A DNA stretch of 64,000 nt from Qipengyuania algicida (GCF_009828025.1 NZ_WTYA01000014.1:1-64000), one strand, 5' to 3'. Numbered from the stretch's first letter, positions 14,957-24,806 are shown. The notes: generated by a model not told the origin, from the sequence alone. Numbers and translations: made by a program.

Positions 14957-15979
14957 ATGGAGCGGGAAGGGCAATTCATCGGCCAGTCTATGGCGTTTCT
15001 CGATGCGGTCGAGCGGACCAGCCGCGCGGCCCCGATGCAGCGCCCCGTGCTGGTGATCGGCGAGCGCGGGACCGGCAAGGAACTGATCGCCGAACGTCTC
15101 CATCGCCTGTCCTCCCGGTGGGACGAGCCGCTGGTCACCATGAACTGCGCGGCCCTGCCCGAAACGCTGATCGAAGCGGAACTCTTCGGCCATGAAGCGG
15201 GCGCCTTCACCGGTGCTACCAGAGCGCGGGCGGGAAGGTTCGAGGAAGCCGACAAGGGGACGTTATTTCTCGACGAACTGGGCACTTTGTCGATGGGCGC
15301 GCAGGAACGGCTGCTGCGCGCGGTCGAATATGGCGAAGTGACGCGCATCGGCTCCTCGCGCCCGATCCGGGTCAGTGTGCGGATCGTTGCCGCGACCAAC
15401 GAGGATCTTCCCGCCAAGGCGAAGCGTGGCGAGTTCCGTGCCGACCTGCTCGACCGTCTCAGTTTCGAGGTCATCACCCTACCGCCGCTGCGCGTGCGCG
15501 AAGGCGATGTTGCGGTGCTGTCCGATTATTTCGGCAGGCGCATGGCGGCCGAGTTGTCGTGGGAGGTATGGCCCGGTTTCGCCGAGCACGTTGCCCGCGA
15601 GATGGAGGATTACCGCTGGCCGGGCAATGTGCGCGAATTGCGCAACGTCGTCGAGCGGGCGGTCTATCGCTGGGACGACTGGAACGAGCCGATTGGCCAT
15701 GTCCAGTTCGACCCTTTCGACAGTCCGTGGAAGCCGGCAGGCCCTCCCGTCCAGCAGGAAACGCAAGCTCCGGCGGGTGGCGTGGCCAGTCCGGTCGAAG
15801 CTGCGACAAGCTACGACGCGATCGAAGACCTGCGCGCAGCCGTGGATGCGCATGAGCGCGCGATCCTCGAACATGCGCTGGGCAAGCATCGCTGGAACCA
15901 GCGCCACACCGCCAAGGCGCTCGGCCTCAGCTATGACCAGCTGCGCCACTGCATCAAGAAGCACGCGCTGACTGAATAG
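14957..15979 (+). CDS. pspF: sigma-54-dependent activator PspF
   Basis: A 340-residue enhancer-binding AAA+ protein with no N-terminal sensor domain, as expected for PspF. Walker A is GERGTGKE (35-42), the sigma-54 contact loop is GAFTGA (82-87), Walker B is GTLFLDEL (101-108), and the C-terminus has a Fis-type helix-turn-helix (HRWNQRHTAKALGLSYDQLR). PspA normally binds and inhibits it. I use the ATG at 14957; a TTG two codons upstream is also possible. It diverges from the sigma-54 promoter it should activate. Confidence 0.94.
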   Translation: MEREGQFIGQSMAFLDAVERTSRAAPMQRPVLVIGERGTGKELIAERLHRLSSRWDEPLVTMNCAALPETLIEAELFGHEAGAFTGATRARAGRFEEADKGTLFLDELGTLSMGAQERLLRAVEYGEVTRIGSSRPIRVSVRIVAATNEDLPAKAKRGEFRADLLDRLSFEVITLPPLRVREGDVAVLSDYFGRRMAAELSWEVWPGFAEHVAREMEDYRWPGNVRELRNVVERAVYRWDDWNEPIGHVQFDPFDSPWKPAGPPVQQETQAPAGGVASPVEAATSYDAIEDLRAAVDAHERAILEHALGKHRWNQRHTAKALGLSYDQLRHCIKKHALTE

Positions 15980-16068
15980 GCTCGCCGATAGTTATTTTCC
16001 GGTAGGCAATTCTACGTTGTACCGGAGCAACGCCATCGCTGCTCCTGCTGGGCTAGTCTTTGGAGAAG

Positions 16069-16452
16069 ATGCTACAGAAATCAGTCTCTCCTCTCGATCC
16101 GCTGAAATCGAATCGGCGTTTGCGCAGTCGGGCGCGGCTGGGGATTGGCGCTCGCCTGATGCTGATGGAGGGGGTGGTCCCGTGCAGGATCGACAATCTT
16201 TCGATTGGCGGTGCCCGCTTGCAACTCGATGTGCCCCTGAAGCTGGGATGTCCGGGCATCCTGACAATTCACGACACTGAAGCTTTCGGGGAGGTCGTGT
16301 GGCAGTCGCGCGGACGCGCAGGCTTTAAATTCGACGAATTGCTGGATGATTCGGAGGTCGTCCGCTTGCGCTATCTCGCGCCCAAAATCCTCATGAACGA
16401 ATCCAATCACGTCGAAATATTTGCACAGCAGTGGGTCGAAGGGCGCGCCTGA
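16069..16452 (+). CDS. PilZ-domain protein
   Basis: A 127-residue single PilZ domain. The c-di-GMP-binding signature is present: an arginine-rich start (NRRLRSRARLGIGAR) and the DNLSIGGARL motif about 30 residues later, followed by the beta-barrel segment GEVVWQSRGRAGFKFDEL. It probably acts as a small cytoplasmic c-di-GMP receptor. The ATG at 16069 has GGAGA close by; a TTG three codons upstream is an alternative. A diguanylate cyclase is encoded at 29286-30464, but no direct link is visible. Confidence 0.85.
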   Translation: MLQKSVSPLDPLKSNRRLRSRARLGIGARLMLMEGVVPCRIDNLSIGGARLQLDVPLKLGCPGILTIHDTEAFGEVVWQSRGRAGFKFDELLDDSEVVRLRYLAPKILMNESNHVEIFAQQWVEGRA

Positions 16453-16603
16453 AGGCGTCCTGCCAGTGAAAGCCATTGCATTGCGCGCATCGGCAGCCTA
16501 GATAGCGCGCACCCCGACATCGTCGTGACTTTGAAGGGCTGGCGCCGCAAGGGGCCGGCGCGAAACCTGATTGTCGCATCGATGGTTTATTTACGGAGCT
16601 GCA

Positions 16604-17170
16604 ATGGCCGATCTGGCGCGTCTGAACGAAATCATCGAACCCGAGGCAAAGGCGCTCGGATTCGACCTCGTGCGCGTGAAAATGATTGCGAGCGAGGCTG
16701 GCGATGGCGAGCAGGCCTTGCAGATCATGGCCGAGGATCCGGCAACCGGCCAGCTCGTGATCGAACAATGCGCCGCGCTGTCGCGCCGCGTGTCCGACCG
16801 GATCGATGAACTGGAGGAACAGGGCGAGGTTCTGATTCCCGGCGCCTATCACCTCGAAGTCAGCTCACCCGGCATCGATCGTCCGCTGACCAGGCCCAAG
16901 GATTTCACCGCATGGTCGGGCCACGAGGCCAAGATCAGCATGGACAAGTCCTATGACGGGCAGCGCAATCTGCGCGGTATCCTCGAAGGGATCGATGGCG
17001 AGCTGGTGACAATAGAGGATCGCAAGGCGGGCAGGCTTGCCATTCCGCTCGGTTCGATCCATGCGGCCAAGCTGATCCTTACCGATGAGCTGATCGCCGC
17101 GACCCGCCCGCTGGATACCAGCGGTGCCGACGAAATTATCGAAGTCAACGAAGAGAAGGCAGACAACTGA
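16604..17170 (+). CDS. rimP: ribosome maturation factor RimP
   Basis: A 188-residue RimP, needed for late maturation of the 30S subunit. The family centre is clear: LIPGAYHLEVSSPGIDRPLT about residues 75-95, followed by the SH3-like C-terminal domain. The ATG at 16604 is chosen because ACGGAG lies seven bases upstream and the product starts MADLARLNEIIEPEAKALGF. Its stop shares one base with the nusA start (TGATG), beginning the conserved rimP-nusA-ylxR-infB operon. Confidence 0.95.
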   Translation: MADLARLNEIIEPEAKALGFDLVRVKMIASEAGDGEQALQIMAEDPATGQLVIEQCAALSRRVSDRIDELEEQGEVLIPGAYHLEVSSPGIDRPLTRPKDFTAWSGHEAKISMDKSYDGQRNLRGILEGIDGELVTIEDRKAGRLAIPLGSIHAAKLILTDELIAATRPLDTSGADEIIEVNEEKADN

Positions 17171-18843
17171 TGGCCAGTGCCATTTCCGCCAACAAGGCAG
17201 AACTCCTCGCGATCGCGAATTCGGTCGCCTCGGAAAAGATGATCGACAAGGCGATCGTCATCGAGGCGATGGAAGAGGCGATTCAGAAAAGTGCGCGCAA
17301 CCGTTATGGCGCGGAAAACGACATTCGCGCCAAGCTTGACCCGCAGACCGGCGATTTGCGCCTGTGGCGCGTGGTCGAGGTGGTCGAAGAGGTCGAGGAC
17401 TACTTCAAGCAGGTCGATCTCAAGGCTGCGGAGAAGCTCGACAAGGATGCCAAGTTGGGCGACTTCATCGTCGACCCGCTGCCGCCGGTCGATCTGGGCC
17501 GCATCGACGCGCAGAGCGCCAAGCAGGTGATCTTCCAGAAGGTCCGCGATGCCGAGCGCGAGCGCCAGTTCAACGAATTCCATGACCGCGCGGGCGAAGT
17601 TATCACCGGCGTGATCAAGTCGGTCGAATTCGGCCATGTGATCGTCAATCTGGGCCGGGCCGAGGGCGTTATCCGCCGCGACCAGCAGATCCCGCGCGAG
17701 GCCGCTCGCGTCGGTGAGCGCGTCCGCGCGCTGATCACCAAGGTGGAGCGCAACAACCGCGGCCCGCAGATCTTCCTGTCGCGCGCGCACCCTGACTTCA
17801 TGAAGAAGCTGTTCGCGCAGGAGGTGCCCGAAATCTACGACGGAATCATCGAGATCAAGGCCGCCGCCCGCGATCCGGGCAGCCGCGCCAAGATCGGCGT
17901 GATCAGCCATGATTCCAGCATCGACCCCGTCGGCGCCTGCGTCGGCATGAAGGGCAGCCGCGTGCAGGCGGTGGTGCAGGAACTGCAGGGCGAGAAGATC
18001 GACATCATTCCTTGGTCGGAAGATCAGGCGACCTTCATCGTCAATGCGCTCCAGCCCGCGACTGTCGCGCGCGTCGTGCTCGACGAGGAAGAGGGCCGCA
18101 TCGAAGTGGTGGTCCCCGACGACCAGCTTTCGCTGGCCATCGGGCGCCGCGGCCAGAATGTGCGCCTCGCCAGCCAGCTGACCGGCAACCAGATCGACAT
18201 CATGACCGAGGAAGAGGCGAGCACCAAGCGGCAGAAGGAATTCTCCGAACGCTCCAAGATGTTCGAGGAAGAGCTCGACGTCGACGAGACGCTCAGTCAG
18301 CTGCTGGTCGCCGAAGGTTTCGCCGAGCTGGAGGAAGTCGCCTATGTCGAACTCGACGAGCTGGCGGGCATCGAAGGCTTCGACAGCGAGCTTGCGGAAG
18401 AGCTGCAAAGCCGTGCGCTCGAAGCGATCGAGCGCCAGGAAGCCGCGCATCGCGAGGCGCGCCGCGAACTCGGCGTGGAAGACGATCTCGCCGAGCTGCC
18501 GCATCTCACCGAAGCGATGCTGGTTACGCTGGGCAAGGGCGGCATCAAGACGCTCGACGATCTTGCGGACCTCGCGACCGACGAACTGATCGCCAGGAAG
18601 CGCGAGGCCCCGCGTCGCCGCAACAATTCGCCCGCCGGGGAGCTTGGTGGCCCGCCGATGCGGCGTCCGTCCGTGCGTGAACAGGACAAGGGCGGTGTGC
18701 TGGGCGAATACGGACTGACTGAAGAGCAGGGCAATGAGATCATCATGGCCGCTCGCGCGCATTGGTTTGAGGACGAAGAGCCTGCCCCGGCTGCCGAGGC
18801 TACTGCAACGCAGGAGGCCGCTGATGCGGACTCCGAACAATGA
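17170..18843 (+). CDS. nusA: transcription termination/antitermination factor NusA
   Basis: A 557-residue NusA. Order of domains: N-terminal RNA-polymerase-binding domain, S1 domain (starting near GEVITGVIKSVEFGHVIVNL), two KH domains (GACVGMKGSRVQAVVQEL and LAIGRRGQNVRLASQLTGN), and a C-terminal region with helix-hairpin-helix repeats (GFAELEEVAYVELDELAGIE). A charged, alanine-rich tail follows. Positions relative to rimP and infB are conserved. The last 20 bases overlap the ylxR start. Confidence 0.97.
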   Translation: MASAISANKAELLAIANSVASEKMIDKAIVIEAMEEAIQKSARNRYGAENDIRAKLDPQTGDLRLWRVVEVVEEVEDYFKQVDLKAAEKLDKDAKLGDFIVDPLPPVDLGRIDAQSAKQVIFQKVRDAERERQFNEFHDRAGEVITGVIKSVEFGHVIVNLGRAEGVIRRDQQIPREAARVGERVRALITKVERNNRGPQIFLSRAHPDFMKKLFAQEVPEIYDGIIEIKAAARDPGSRAKIGVISHDSSIDPVGACVGMKGSRVQAVVQELQGEKIDIIPWSEDQATFIVNALQPATVARVVLDEEEGRIEVVVPDDQLSLAIGRRGQNVRLASQLTGNQIDIMTEEEASTKRQKEFSERSKMFEEELDVDETLSQLLVAEGFAELEEVAYVELDELAGIEGFDSELAEELQSRALEAIERQEAAHREARRELGVEDDLAELPHLTEAMLVTLGKGGIKTLDDLADLATDELIARKREAPRRRNNSPAGELGGPPMRRPSVREQDKGGVLGEYGLTEEQGNEIIMAARAHWFEDEEPAPAAEATATQEAADADSEQ

Positions 18844-19561
18844 GCGCCTGACGCCCGACATCGCTGAAGTCTCTGCGGCCCGGAACGCTTCCGAGCCCGA
18901 GCGGCGCTGTGTGCTGACCGGCGAGACTGCGCCGCGCGCCGGACTGGTGCGGCTGGCGCTTTCGCCCGATGGCTTGGTGTTGCCCGACGTGCAGGCGAAG
19001 GCGCCCGGACGCGGCGCATGGATCGGCGTCGATCGCGCGACGCTGAACGCCGCACTGGCAGACGGCAGGCTTGAACGCGCATTGAAACGCGCGTTCAAGG
19101 ACGGTCGGCTCGACATACCTACGGATCTGGATATTCGTATCCAGCACGCGCTCGAGCGACAATTGCTTGACCGGCTGGGCTTGGAATTGCGCATAGGCAC
19201 ACTCATATTGGGAACCGAGCGCATTGCCGAAACCGCAAGAGCGGGCGGGGTTGCGCTCTTGCTTCATGCCAGCGATGCGAGCGAATCCGGTCGGAAAAGG
19301 CTCGATCAGGCGTGGCGCGTCGGGGAAGGGCGCGAAGGTTCGCGCGAGACTGGCATCATTCTGCCTCTGGACCGCAACGGCCTGTCTGTGGCACTGGGCC
19401 GCGACAACGTCGTTCATCTGGCGCTTGCCGAGGACCGGGCTGCAGAGCGTGTCGGGTCATTGCTGGTGCGCCTGCTGCATTTTCTGGGAGAGCCTTCTCC
19501 CGCCATATTGACCGATCGGGGCCATGGGGCACCGGTTGACGACGACGAATTGAATACGTGA
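18824..19561 (+). CDS. YlxR/DUF448 RNA-binding protein fused to an L7Ae-like domain
   Basis: A 245-residue protein. Residues about 20-100 form the YlxR domain with its signature ERRCVLTGETAPRAGLVRLA and the APGRGAWIGVDR motif. The C-terminal half (LGLELRIGTLILGTERIAET onward, with DNVVHLALAEDRAAERV) looks like an L7Ae/L30e-type RNA-binding domain. This fusion is common in alphaproteobacteria, annotated as RNA-binding protein or DUF448. The ATG at 18824, with AGGAGG upstream, lies inside the end of nusA. Confidence 0.88.
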   Translation: MRTPNNERLTPDIAEVSAARNASEPERRCVLTGETAPRAGLVRLALSPDGLVLPDVQAKAPGRGAWIGVDRATLNAALADGRLERALKRAFKDGRLDIPTDLDIRIQHALERQLLDRLGLELRIGTLILGTERIAETARAGGVALLLHASDASESGRKRLDQAWRVGEGREGSRETGIILPLDRNGLSVALGRDNVVHLALAEDRAAERVGSLLVRLLHFLGEPSPAILTDRGHGAPVDDDELNT

Positions 19562-19577
19562 AGGATTGAAGAGCTAC

Positions 19578-22100
19578 ATGAGCGAGGACACCGACAAGCC
19601 AACCCGTAAGCCGCTCGGCCTGAAAAGGTCGGTCGACGCGGGTGAGGTCAAGCAGACCTTCAGCCACGGCCGCACCAACAAGGTGGCGGTCGAGGTGAAG
19701 CGGCGCCGCAAGCTCGTGAAGCCGGGCGAAGCTGCTCCGCCACCACCTCCACCTCCGCCCCCGCCGCCGTCGCCACCTCCGCCGTCTCCGGCAGCGAAGA
19801 AGCCTGCCGCACGTAAGGCTCCGGCGGGCGAGACTCCGCAGGAGCGTGTCGCGCGCCTCCAGCGTGAAGCCGAGGAAGATCGCCTGCGCCAGGCCGAGGA
19901 AGCCCGCAAGCGCGAGGAAGAACAGGCGCGCCAGGCCGCGGAAGAAGAAAAGCGTCGAGCCGAGGACAACCGCAAGGCCGAAGAAGAAGCGGTCAAGCAG
20001 GCCGACGCGGCAGCCGAAGCGGCTGCTGCCGAGCCGGAAGTCGAGGAAGCTGCGCCTGCGGTCGAGGAACAGAGCGATTCCGGCGGCGACGCACCCGCTC
20101 CGCGTCGCTTTACGCCGGTCGCCCGTCCCGAGCCGAAGAAGCCCGAAAAGCGCAAGGCCAAGGACGAGAAGCGTCCTGCACCTGCGGCAGCAGAGCGCCC
20201 CGACAAGCGGCGTTCCGGCAAGCTTACCGTCACCCGCGCTCTCAACGAGGACGAAGGGCGCCGTGCGCGCAGCCTTGCTGCGCTCAAGCGTGCACGCGAA
20301 AAGGAACGCCGGATGCATGGCGGTGGCTCGTCCAAGCCGCGCGAGAAGCAGGTGCGCGACGTGGTCGTGCCCGAGGCGATTACCGTGCAGGAACTGGCCA
20401 ACCGCATGGCTGAAAAGGGCGCGGATCTGGTCAAGGAGCTGTTCAACCTCGGCATGATGGTGACCGTCAACCAGACGATCGACCAGGACACTGCCGAATT
20501 GCTGGTCGAACAGTTCGGTCACAACATCACCCGCGTCAGCGAAAGCGACGTCGATATAGACACGAGCGTCGATACCGATCCGGAAGAAAGCCTGAAGCAG
20601 CGTCCTCCGGTTGTGACGATCATGGGCCATGTCGACCACGGCAAGACCAGCCTGCTCGACGCGCTGCGTGGCACCAATGTGATCAAGGGCGAGGCCGGTG
20701 GCATCACCCAGCACATCGGCAGCTATCAGGTGAAGACGAAAGCGGGCGACAAGGTCACTTTCCTCGACACGCCGGGTCACGCCGCTTTCACCGAGATGCG
20801 CGCGCGCGGTGCCAATGTCACCGATATCGTGGTGCTGGTGGTTGCCGCTGACGACGGGATCATGCCGCAGACGATCGAGGCGATCAATCATACCAAGGCC
20901 GCAGGCGTGCCGATGATCGTGGCGATCAACAAGATCGACAAGCCCGAGGCCAATGCCAAGCGCGTCCGAGAGCGCCTGCTCGAACATGAAATCATCGTCG
21001 AAGCGATGGGCGGCGAGACGCAGGACGTCGAAATCTCGGCCAAGACCGGCCAGGGGCTCGACGAATTGATCGAGAAGATCGCGCTTCAGGCCGAACTGAT
21101 GGAACTGAAGGCCAACCCCGATCGCCCGGCGGATGCCACGGTGATCGAGGCGCAGCTCGACAAGGGTCGCGGGCCGGTCGCAACTGTGCTCGTCACCCGC
21201 GGTACGCTCAAGCGTGGCGATACCTTCGTGGTCGGCACCCAAAGCGGGCGCGTGCGCGCGATCGTCGACGATTCGGGCAAGCAGATCAAGGAAGCCGGTC
21301 CCTCGTCTCCGGTCGAGGTTCTTGGCCTCGGCGGCGTGCCGGGTGCGGGCGACCTGCTGACTGTGGTCGAGAATGAGCAGCGTGCCCGTGAAGTGGCCCA
21401 GTATCGTCAGGAAAAGGCGACCGAAAAGCGCACCGCGCTGGCCCCGACCAGCTTCGACACCATGTTCACCAATCTCGCCAACAACGTGATCGAATATCCG
21501 GTGGTGGTGAAGGCCGATGTGCAGGGTTCGGTCGAAGCGATCGTCAACGCGCTGCACAACCTCTCGAACGACGAGATCAAGGTGCGCGTGCTGCACGCCG
21601 GTGTCGGTGCGATCACCGAAAGCGACGTGGGTCTGGCAGCGGCTTCGAAGGCGCCGATCATCGGCTTCAACGTCCGCCCGAACGCCAAGGCGCGCCAGCT
21701 GGTCGAACGCGAGAAGGTGCGGATGATGTATTACGACGTCATCTACCACCTGACCGAGGAGATCGCCAAGGAGATGGCGGGCGAGCTGGGTCCGGAGCGG
21801 ATCGAACACGTCGTCGGCCGTGCCGAGGTCAAGCAGGTGTTCCCTGCCGGCAAGCGCGACAAGGCTGCGGGCCTGCTGGTGCTCGAAGGCGTCATCCGCA
21901 AGGGTCTTCACGCCCGTCTCACGCGCGACGACGTCATTGTTTCGGCCACGACCATCCAGTCGCTGCGCCGGTTCAAGGACGATGTCGACGAGGTCCGCGC
22001 GGGTCTCGAATGCGGTGTGGTGCTGGCCGATACCAACGACATCAAGGCCGGTGACAATCTCGAAGTGTTCGAGGTCGAGGAGCGTGAGCGGACGCTGTGA
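19578..22100 (+). CDS. infB: translation initiation factor IF-2
   Basis: An 840-residue IF-2, the GTPase that places initiator tRNA on the 30S subunit. The long N-terminal part is low-complexity: a run of prolines near residues 54-72 and charged Glu/Arg/Ala helices. The G domain begins near residue 345 with [12 protein letters not shown], followed by DTPGHAAF and NKIDKP. Domains II-IV follow at full length. The start is the ATG at 19578 ([20 protein letters not shown]); a TTG four codons upstream is unlikely. Confidence 0.97.
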   Translation: MSEDTDKPTRKPLGLKRSVDAGEVKQTFSHGRTNKVAVEVKRRRKLVKPGEAAPPPPPPPPPPPSPPPPSPAAKKPAARKAPAGETPQERVARLQREAEEDRLRQAEEARKREEEQARQAAEEEKRRAEDNRKAEEEAVKQADAAAEAAAAEPEVEEAAPAVEEQSDSGGDAPAPRRFTPVARPEPKKPEKRKAKDEKRPAPAAAERPDKRRSGKLTVTRALNEDEGRRARSLAALKRAREKERRMHGGGSSKPREKQVRDVVVPEAITVQELANRMAEKGADLVKELFNLGMMVTVNQTIDQDTAELLVEQFGHNITRVSESDVDIDTSVDTDPEESLKQRPPVVTIMGHVDHGKTSLLDALRGTNVIKGEAGGITQHIGSYQVKTKAGDKVTFLDTPGHAAFTEMRARGANVTDIVVLVVAADDGIMPQTIEAINHTKAAGVPMIVAINKIDKPEANAKRVRERLLEHEIIVEAMGGETQDVEISAKTGQGLDELIEKIALQAELMELKANPDRPADATVIEAQLDKGRGPVATVLVTRGTLKRGDTFVVGTQSGRVRAIVDDSGKQIKEAGPSSPVEVLGLGGVPGAGDLLTVVENEQRAREVAQYRQEKATEKRTALAPTSFDTMFTNLANNVIEYPVVVKADVQGSVEAIVNALHNLSNDEIKVRVLHAGVGAITESDVGLAAASKAPIIGFNVRPNAKARQLVEREKVRMMYYDVIYHLTEEIAKEMAGELGPERIEHVVGRAEVKQVFPAGKRDKAAGLLVLEGVIRKGLHARLTRDDVIVSATTIQSLRRFKDDVDEVRAGLECGVVLADTNDIKAGDNLEVFEVEERERTL

Positions 22101-22504
22101 CGGTCGCGCACGCGCTTGGCCACGCCCACGCAACATTGATGGGCGTGGAATTCGAAAGCTTCGACAGGAAGCGCGAGGAAATTACCTTGCGCTTCCACGC
22201 GCCTGACAGCTTCATCACTCCTCGAGGGTCGGTGCAGGGTGGGCTCGTCGCGGGGTTTCTCGACGAGGTGATGGGCTGGGCGCATGTCTGGGCAACCGAT
22301 CAGGTCGAAGCGCCGCTGAACCTGGAAATCAGCATGTCATTGCTGAAGCCGGTTCCCCCCGGGCCGCTGGTGGGCAAGGGCCGTGTAGTGCGGCGCGGTA
22401 AGCGGGTGATCTTCCTGGAGGGCGAACTGTTCGATCTGGCAGGAACCTTACTCGCCCGTTCGACCAGCACCGCCATTCCCACTCCGCGTCCAACGGGAAA
22501 GTAA
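22097..22504 (+). CDS. PaaI-type hotdog thioesterase
   Basis: A 135-residue hotdog-fold protein of the PaaI/YbgC-like thioesterase group. The motif [20 protein letters not shown] contains the G-G-x-x-x-x-x-x-D arrangement used for catalysis in the PaaI branch. It starts with GTG overlapping the infB stop (GTGA), so it is coupled to infB, and ends four bases before rbfA. Insertion of a thioesterase into the infB-rbfA operon is not part of the textbook cluster; the substrate is unknown. Confidence 0.82.
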   Translation: MTVAHALGHAHATLMGVEFESFDRKREEITLRFHAPDSFITPRGSVQGGLVAGFLDEVMGWAHVWATDQVEAPLNLEISMSLLKPVPPGPLVGKGRVVRRGKRVIFLEGELFDLAGTLLARSTSTAIPTPRPTGK

Positions 22505-22508
22505 ACTC

Positions 22509-22907
22509 ATGGCTCGCAACCAGTCCACGCCCGAACAGCAATCCGTCCGTGTCCTTAAGGTCGGAGAGCGGGTGCGGCATATCCTGTCCGAACTGCTCGC
22601 GCGGGGAGAGGTGCATGACGATGTGCTGACGGCGCATTCGGTCAGCGTGACCGAGGTGCGCATGACGCCCGACCTGCGCAACGCCAAAGCATTCGTTAAG
22701 CCGTTGCTGGGTGAGGATGAGGCCGCGGTGCTCAAGGCGCTGCGCACTAACACGGCGTTCTTCCAGCGCGAAGTCGCCAAGCGGCTCGGGCTGAAATTCG
22801 CGCCGAAGCTCAATTTCCAGCCTGATGAAAGCTTCGATGAAGCCGACCGGATCGAGCGGCTGCTCAGTGATCCGCGCGTTGCGCGCGATCTGGACGAGGA
22901 TGATTGA
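22509..22907 (+). CDS. rbfA: ribosome-binding factor A
   Basis: A 132-residue RbfA, a KH-like cold-shock factor that helps mature the 16S rRNA 5' end in the 30S subunit. The family features are [20 protein letters not shown] at the N-terminus, [18 protein letters not shown] in the middle, and the C-terminal [17 protein letters not shown]. It follows the thioesterase by four bases. The next gene in most genomes is truB, but here tdk, a protease and a secreted protein come between. Confidence 0.95.
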   Translation: MARNQSTPEQQSVRVLKVGERVRHILSELLARGEVHDDVLTAHSVSVTEVRMTPDLRNAKAFVKPLLGEDEAAVLKALRTNTAFFQREVAKRLGLKFAPKLNFQPDESFDEADRIERLLSDPRVARDLDEDD

Positions 22908-22913
22908 CACCCG

Positions 22914-22991
22914 CGTCATCCCGGCGAAAGCTGGGAGCTGTCGCAATTCTCACCGGGGCCGAAAGCGATTCCAGCTTTCGCTGGAATGACG
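22914..22991. repeat. intergenic inverted-repeat element
   Basis: The outer arms CGTCATCCCGGCGAAAGCTG (from 22914) and CCAGCTTTCGCTGGAATGACG (ending 22991) are imperfect complements, with an inner sequence of about 30 bases. This is the sort of CGTCAT...AAAGC...ATGACG repeat that is scattered between genes in many alphaproteobacterial genomes. It fills almost the whole rbfA-tdk gap. As RNA it would form a long hairpin. Confidence 0.7.
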
Positions 22992-23001
22992 GAACAGGAC
23001 A

Positions 23002-23586
23002 TTGGCCAAGCTCTATTTCTATTATGCCAGCATGAATGCGGGGAAGAGCTCGACCCTGCTGCAGGCCGCGTTCAATTACGGCGAGCGCGATATGCGGGTC
23101 TCTTTGTGGACCGCCGCGCTCGACAACAGGCCGGGTTTCGGCGCCATCAGCAGCCGGATCGGCCTGTCGAGCGATGCCCATCGCTTCGATGCCAAAACGG
23201 ATATCGAGCGTGCGGTGCTGGTCGACCATGAGGCGGAGCGGATCGCCTGCGTGCTGGTCGACGAAGCGCAATTTCTCACCCGCGATCAGGTGTGGCAATT
23301 GGCGCGGCTGGCGGACGAGGGCGATATTCCGGTGCTGTGCTATGGCCTCAGGACCGATTTCCAGGGCGAGCTGTTTCCCGGTTCAGCCGCGCTGCTCGGC
23401 ATTGCCGATGCGCTGGTCGAGCTGAAGGCGGTGTGCCACTGCGGCCGCAAGGCGACGATGAATTTGCGCGTCGACGAAAGCGGCGCGGCGGTAGGCGAGG
23501 GCGCGCAGACCGAGATCGGCGGCAATGATCGCTACGTCGCACTGTGTCGCAGGCACTTCAGCAAGGCCTTGGGGCGCACTACATAG
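23002..23586 (+). CDS. tdk: thymidine kinase
   Basis: A 194-residue type II thymidine kinase (ATP-dependent salvage of thymidine to dTMP). The Walker A loop is MNAGKSS (11-17) in AKLYFYYASMNAGKSSTLLQ, the catalytic region is VLVDEAQFLTRDQV, and a zinc lasso begins with CHCGRKATM. The start appears to be a TTG at 23002 (MAKLYFYYASMN), since no ATG fits the conserved N-terminus. It directly follows the intergenic repeat element, so it may depend on read-through from rbfA. Confidence 0.92.
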   Translation: MAKLYFYYASMNAGKSSTLLQAAFNYGERDMRVSLWTAALDNRPGFGAISSRIGLSSDAHRFDAKTDIERAVLVDHEAERIACVLVDEAQFLTRDQVWQLARLADEGDIPVLCYGLRTDFQGELFPGSAALLGIADALVELKAVCHCGRKATMNLRVDESGAAVGEGAQTEIGGNDRYVALCRRHFSKALGRTT

Positions 23587-23592
23587 GTACTC

Positions 23593-24294
23593 ATGTCCGA
23601 CACCATCCAGCTTGCCGTCATCCTGATCCCTTGCCTGATCGTGGCGATCGTGTTCCACGAGGTGGCACATGGTTATGTCGCGATGCTGCTCGGAGATCCG
23701 ACTGCGCGGGAGGAGCGGCGGCTGTCGCTGAACCCGCTGCGCCATGTCGACCCGATCGGCACGCTGCTGGTGCCCGGCGCATTGGCGTTGTTCGGCGGGC
23801 CGGTGTTTGGCTGGGCGAAGCCGGTGCCGGTGAACTTCCGACGGCTGAGGAATCCGCGGCTGGGTATGATATTGGTCGCTGCCGCGGGACCGGGAACGAA
23901 TTTCCTGCTCGCGGCGCTAGCGGCAATTGCGATCGGCAGCTTCGGCTTGCTCGGCCAGGTGCAAGTTGCCGCCGGGATGGCATTAGGCCCGGAGCCTTCG
24001 ATGCTGGCGCAGGGGTTGATGTATTTCCTGCTGATCAATCTGTTTCTCGCGCTGTTCAATCTTCTGCCAATCCCGCCGTTCGATGGCTCGCATATCGTCG
24101 AAGGCCTGCTGCCGCGCTCGCTCTCGCGCCAATATGCCAAGCTGCGGCAGCTGGGGATGCTGTTGTTCATCATCCTGATCGCAGCGGTATGGGTGTTTCC
24201 CAATGCGGGTATAATCGAGCGCCTGATCGGTCCGCCGGTCACTTGGCTGATGGGGCATTATCTGCTGCTGGCACAGGCGTTTGCCGGGCACTGA
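23593..24294 (+). CDS. site-2 protease family (M50) membrane metalloprotease
   Basis: A 233-residue multi-pass membrane protein. The zinc motif HEVAH is at residues 22-26 (IVFHEVAHGYVAML), and the second family motif is NLLPIPPFDGSHIVEG, whose aspartate is the third zinc ligand. There are about six hydrophobic segments and no PDZ domain, matching the short Rip/YwhC-like branch and not RseP. Members cut proteins inside the membrane; the substrate here is unknown. It follows tdk by six bases. Confidence 0.9.
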   Translation: MSDTIQLAVILIPCLIVAIVFHEVAHGYVAMLLGDPTAREERRLSLNPLRHVDPIGTLLVPGALALFGGPVFGWAKPVPVNFRRLRNPRLGMILVAAAGPGTNFLLAALAAIAIGSFGLLGQVQVAAGMALGPEPSMLAQGLMYFLLINLFLALFNLLPIPPFDGSHIVEGLLPRSLSRQYAKLRQLGMLLFIILIAAVWVFPNAGIIERLIGPPVTWLMGHYLLLAQAFAGH

Positions 24295-24422
24295 TCCGAT
24301 CGCGCGCAATCGTGCCGGAAAGCATTGCCAATTTGTAACGGACCTACGCCTGTTGGGACGCGTTTGATCGGTATTCCAAATGCGTCAGGGACGGGCGGAC
24401 ATAGTCACAGGAGATCAGACCC

Positions 24423-24806
24423 ATGATCCGTTCGCTGAACCTCGCTCTCGCCGCGCTCGCAATTGCCTGCGCACCGGCCATCGCCCAAGCCGCCCCGGCC
24501 ACATCCCCGCAGCATCAGGCTGAAGCGCGTGACGCCAGCATCCCCTTCGCCAATACGGTCGGGATCTGGAACTGGGAGGCGCGTGGCGATTCCACCGTCT
24601 ATTTCGAAAGCAACAATCGCCAATGGTACAGGGCGACCCTGATGGCGCCTTCTTTCGACCTGCCTTATGTGAATTATATCGGCATCGACGCAGGACCGAC
24701 CGGCACACTCGACCGGTTCGGCGCGGTCTATATCCACGGTCAGCGTTATCCGTTTTCGAGCTTTGTGAAGATCGACGGCAAGCCACCTGCTGCCAAGAAG
24801 CACTGA
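24423..24806 (+). CDS. DUF6491-like secreted protein
   Basis: A 127-residue protein with a signal peptide (MIRSLNLALAALAIACAPAI, cleavage near AQA-AP). The mature part contains TVGIWNWEARGDSTVYFES and NRQWYRATLMAPSFDLPY, the pattern I associate with DUF6491 proteins of sphingomonads and Caulobacter relatives. It probably folds as a small beta-rich periplasmic protein. A purine-rich leader with CAGGAG precedes the ATG. Function unknown; position just before truB looks incidental. Confidence 0.75.
   Translation: MIRSLNLALAALAIACAPAIAQAAPATSPQHQAEARDASIPFANTVGIWNWEARGDSTVYFESNNRQWYRATLMAPSFDLPYVNYIGIDAGPTGTLDRFGAVYIHGQRYPFSSFVKIDGKPPAAKKH

Noticed and set aside
16951-19224. 757-codon open frame opposite rimP-nusA-ylxR
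   Set aside because: A shadow of high-GC coding on the other strand; the product is rich in His/Asp/Leu/Arg with no recognisable domain, while the plus strand encodes NusA.
19737-19800. Repetitive CCACCTCC-like run suggesting a microsatellite
   Set aside because: It is the proline-rich segment of IF-2, in frame and part of a normal variable N-terminus.
19356-22136. 926-codon open frame opposite infB
   Set aside because: Antisense shadow of IF-2, caused by strong G/C bias in third codon positions.
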